Both the position numbers and the translations under genes were made by a program. A stretch of DNA of 42,367 bases. Origin: an uncultured Verrucomicrobiales bacterium. GTDB taxonomy: Bacteria; Verrucomicrobiota; Verrucomicrobiia; Verrucomicrobiales; Akkermansiaceae. The notes beneath the pieces were generated by a model. The model was not told the DNA's origin, did not search any database, and saw only the letters and a list, made by a program, of their open reading frames with translations. This document shows positions 41,835 to 42,367 of the stretch, piece after piece. The DNA is taken from positions 1 through 42,367 of the forward strand of contig CALGJQ010000048.1 in the NCBI GenBank assembly GCA_937928545.1, given 5' to 3'. Every line of letters begins with the position of its first letter. Positions within the stretch are counted from its first letter, which is position 1.

Positions 41835-42203
41835 TTATTTGATGAGTTTGCGGATTTCGGCGATTTCTTTTTCGCTGAGTTGTTGGTCGGAGGGGTCTAG
41901 GAGGGCGGCGACGAGGTTTTCGGGTTTTCCTTTGAAGAAGGTGCCGAGGAGGCTTTTGAGGGCGGTGCGTTTGGCTTTGTTTTCGGCAATGACGGGGCTG
42001 TAGAGATAGCGTCGCCCTTCTTTGGAATGTTTCACCATGTCCTTATTTTCTAAGGTGGCGAGAAGGGCGCGGACGGCGGAGTAGGAGGGGGGATCGGCGA
42101 GTTCGTTTTGGACGTCTTGGGCGGTGGCTTCGCCGAGGCGGTAGAGGATGTCGAGGATCTGGCGCTCGCGGCGTGAGAGTTCTCCTTTTTCGAGACGATT
42201 CAT
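41835..42203 (-). CDS. blaI: BlaI/MecI family transcriptional repressor
   Basis: The 122-aa protein has the usual length. An N-terminal winged helix-turn-helix (about 8-70) matches the family: LSRRERQILDILYRLGEATAQDVQNELADPPSYSAVRALLATLENKDMVKHSKEGRRYLYSPV. A C-terminal dimerisation part (LLGTFFKGKPENLVAALLDPSDQQLSEKEIAEIRKLI) follows. Such repressors are cleaved when the M56 partner is activated. The pair is not next to a beta-lactamase. The upstream 42204-42280 stretch is AT-rich near the start, with no clear TACA/TGTA operator. Confidence 0.9.
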   Translation of the reverse strand: MNRLEKGELSRRERQILDILYRLGEATAQDVQNELADPPSYSAVRALLATLENKDMVKHSKEGRRYLYSPVIAENKAKRTALKSLLGTFFKGKPENLVAALLDPSDQQLSEKEIAEIRKLIK

Positions 42204-42367
42204 GAAGGGACTTTAAGATGTGCTGGAAAAACTGCAAACTAAATGTGGGAAAATTAGCATTAAATAGGGAGGGGGGAGTAGGGTGGTGGTTGGGAGATTT
42301 AGCTGATGGCTTTTGGCTTTCTTGGTTGGGGGGGCTTTGGTTTTGGGGGGCAGTCTGGAGACAGCCC
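42204..42367. other. Non-coding right edge with G-rich tract and hairpin
   Basis: No gene is seen in these 164 bp. The part nearest blaI is AT-rich, suiting a promoter on the minus strand. From 42270 on it is G-rich (GGTTGGGGGGG) and ends in an imperfect hairpin at 42349-42366, GGC-A-GTCT-GG-AGAC-A-GCC. This resembles the REP-like units in layout but has a different sequence. Confidence 0.5.

Overview
The window looks like a chromosomal segment of a free-living, probably marine Gram-negative bacterium, most likely Verrucomicrobiota (Planctomycetota is the main alternative). This placement is an inference from gene content. It rests on two sulfatases, a very large secreted CotH/lamin-tail protein, a Gfo/Idh/MocA dehydrogenase with a sugar isomerase, a decayed DUF1080 gene, a BlaI/M56 regulatory pair and repeated ExbB/ExbD modules. 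No rRNA, tRNA or CRISPR array was found.

Left third (1-15.7 kb). A minus-strand exbB-exbD-tonB-like operon runs off the left edge, preceded by a PIN-toxin/antitoxin pair. Divergent from that pair is a four-gene plus-strand operon: outer-membrane porin, FMN-binding-domain protein, PepSY membrane protein and ApbE flavin transferase. Its last two junctions are 4-bp ATGA overlaps, and a perfect 19-bp Fur-like palindrome lies just before the first gene. It reads as a flavin-based extracytoplasmic electron-transfer locus, possibly for iron. Next come an HNH endonuclease, a second ExbB/ExbD set with an unusual TonB-position partner, fabF-menD, and a PhnD-PhnC-PhnE-like ABC importer whose permease is a tandem fusion. 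An LpxH-like phosphoesterase follows convergently.

Middle (15.8-30.4 kb). This part holds two secreted sulfatases, a membrane protein, a Phd/ParE-type toxin-antitoxin pair, an FAD monooxygenase and gluconate kinase plus GntP permease. The gluconate genes are translationally coupled to the 1487-aa CotH protein. An unrecognised secreted protein with two related halves, a fasciclin protein and a frameshifted DUF1080 remnant complete the region.

Right third (30.5-42.4 kb). An exported protein closely resembling eukaryotic tripeptidyl peptidase II is followed by a dehydrogenase/isomerase pair split by a REP-associated tyrosine transposase (RAYT) flanked on both sides by paired REP-like palindromes. 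An M3 oligopeptidase, a Spy-like periplasmic protein and the BlaI/M56 antirepressor pair close the window.

Dispersed REP-like palindromes with covarying stems occur near 11.4, 17.9 and 41.8 kb, and a different pair flanks the RAYT. The points most worth a second look are the flavinylation/iron locus, the bacterial TPPII with catalytic spacing like the human enzyme, and the RAYT/REP element.
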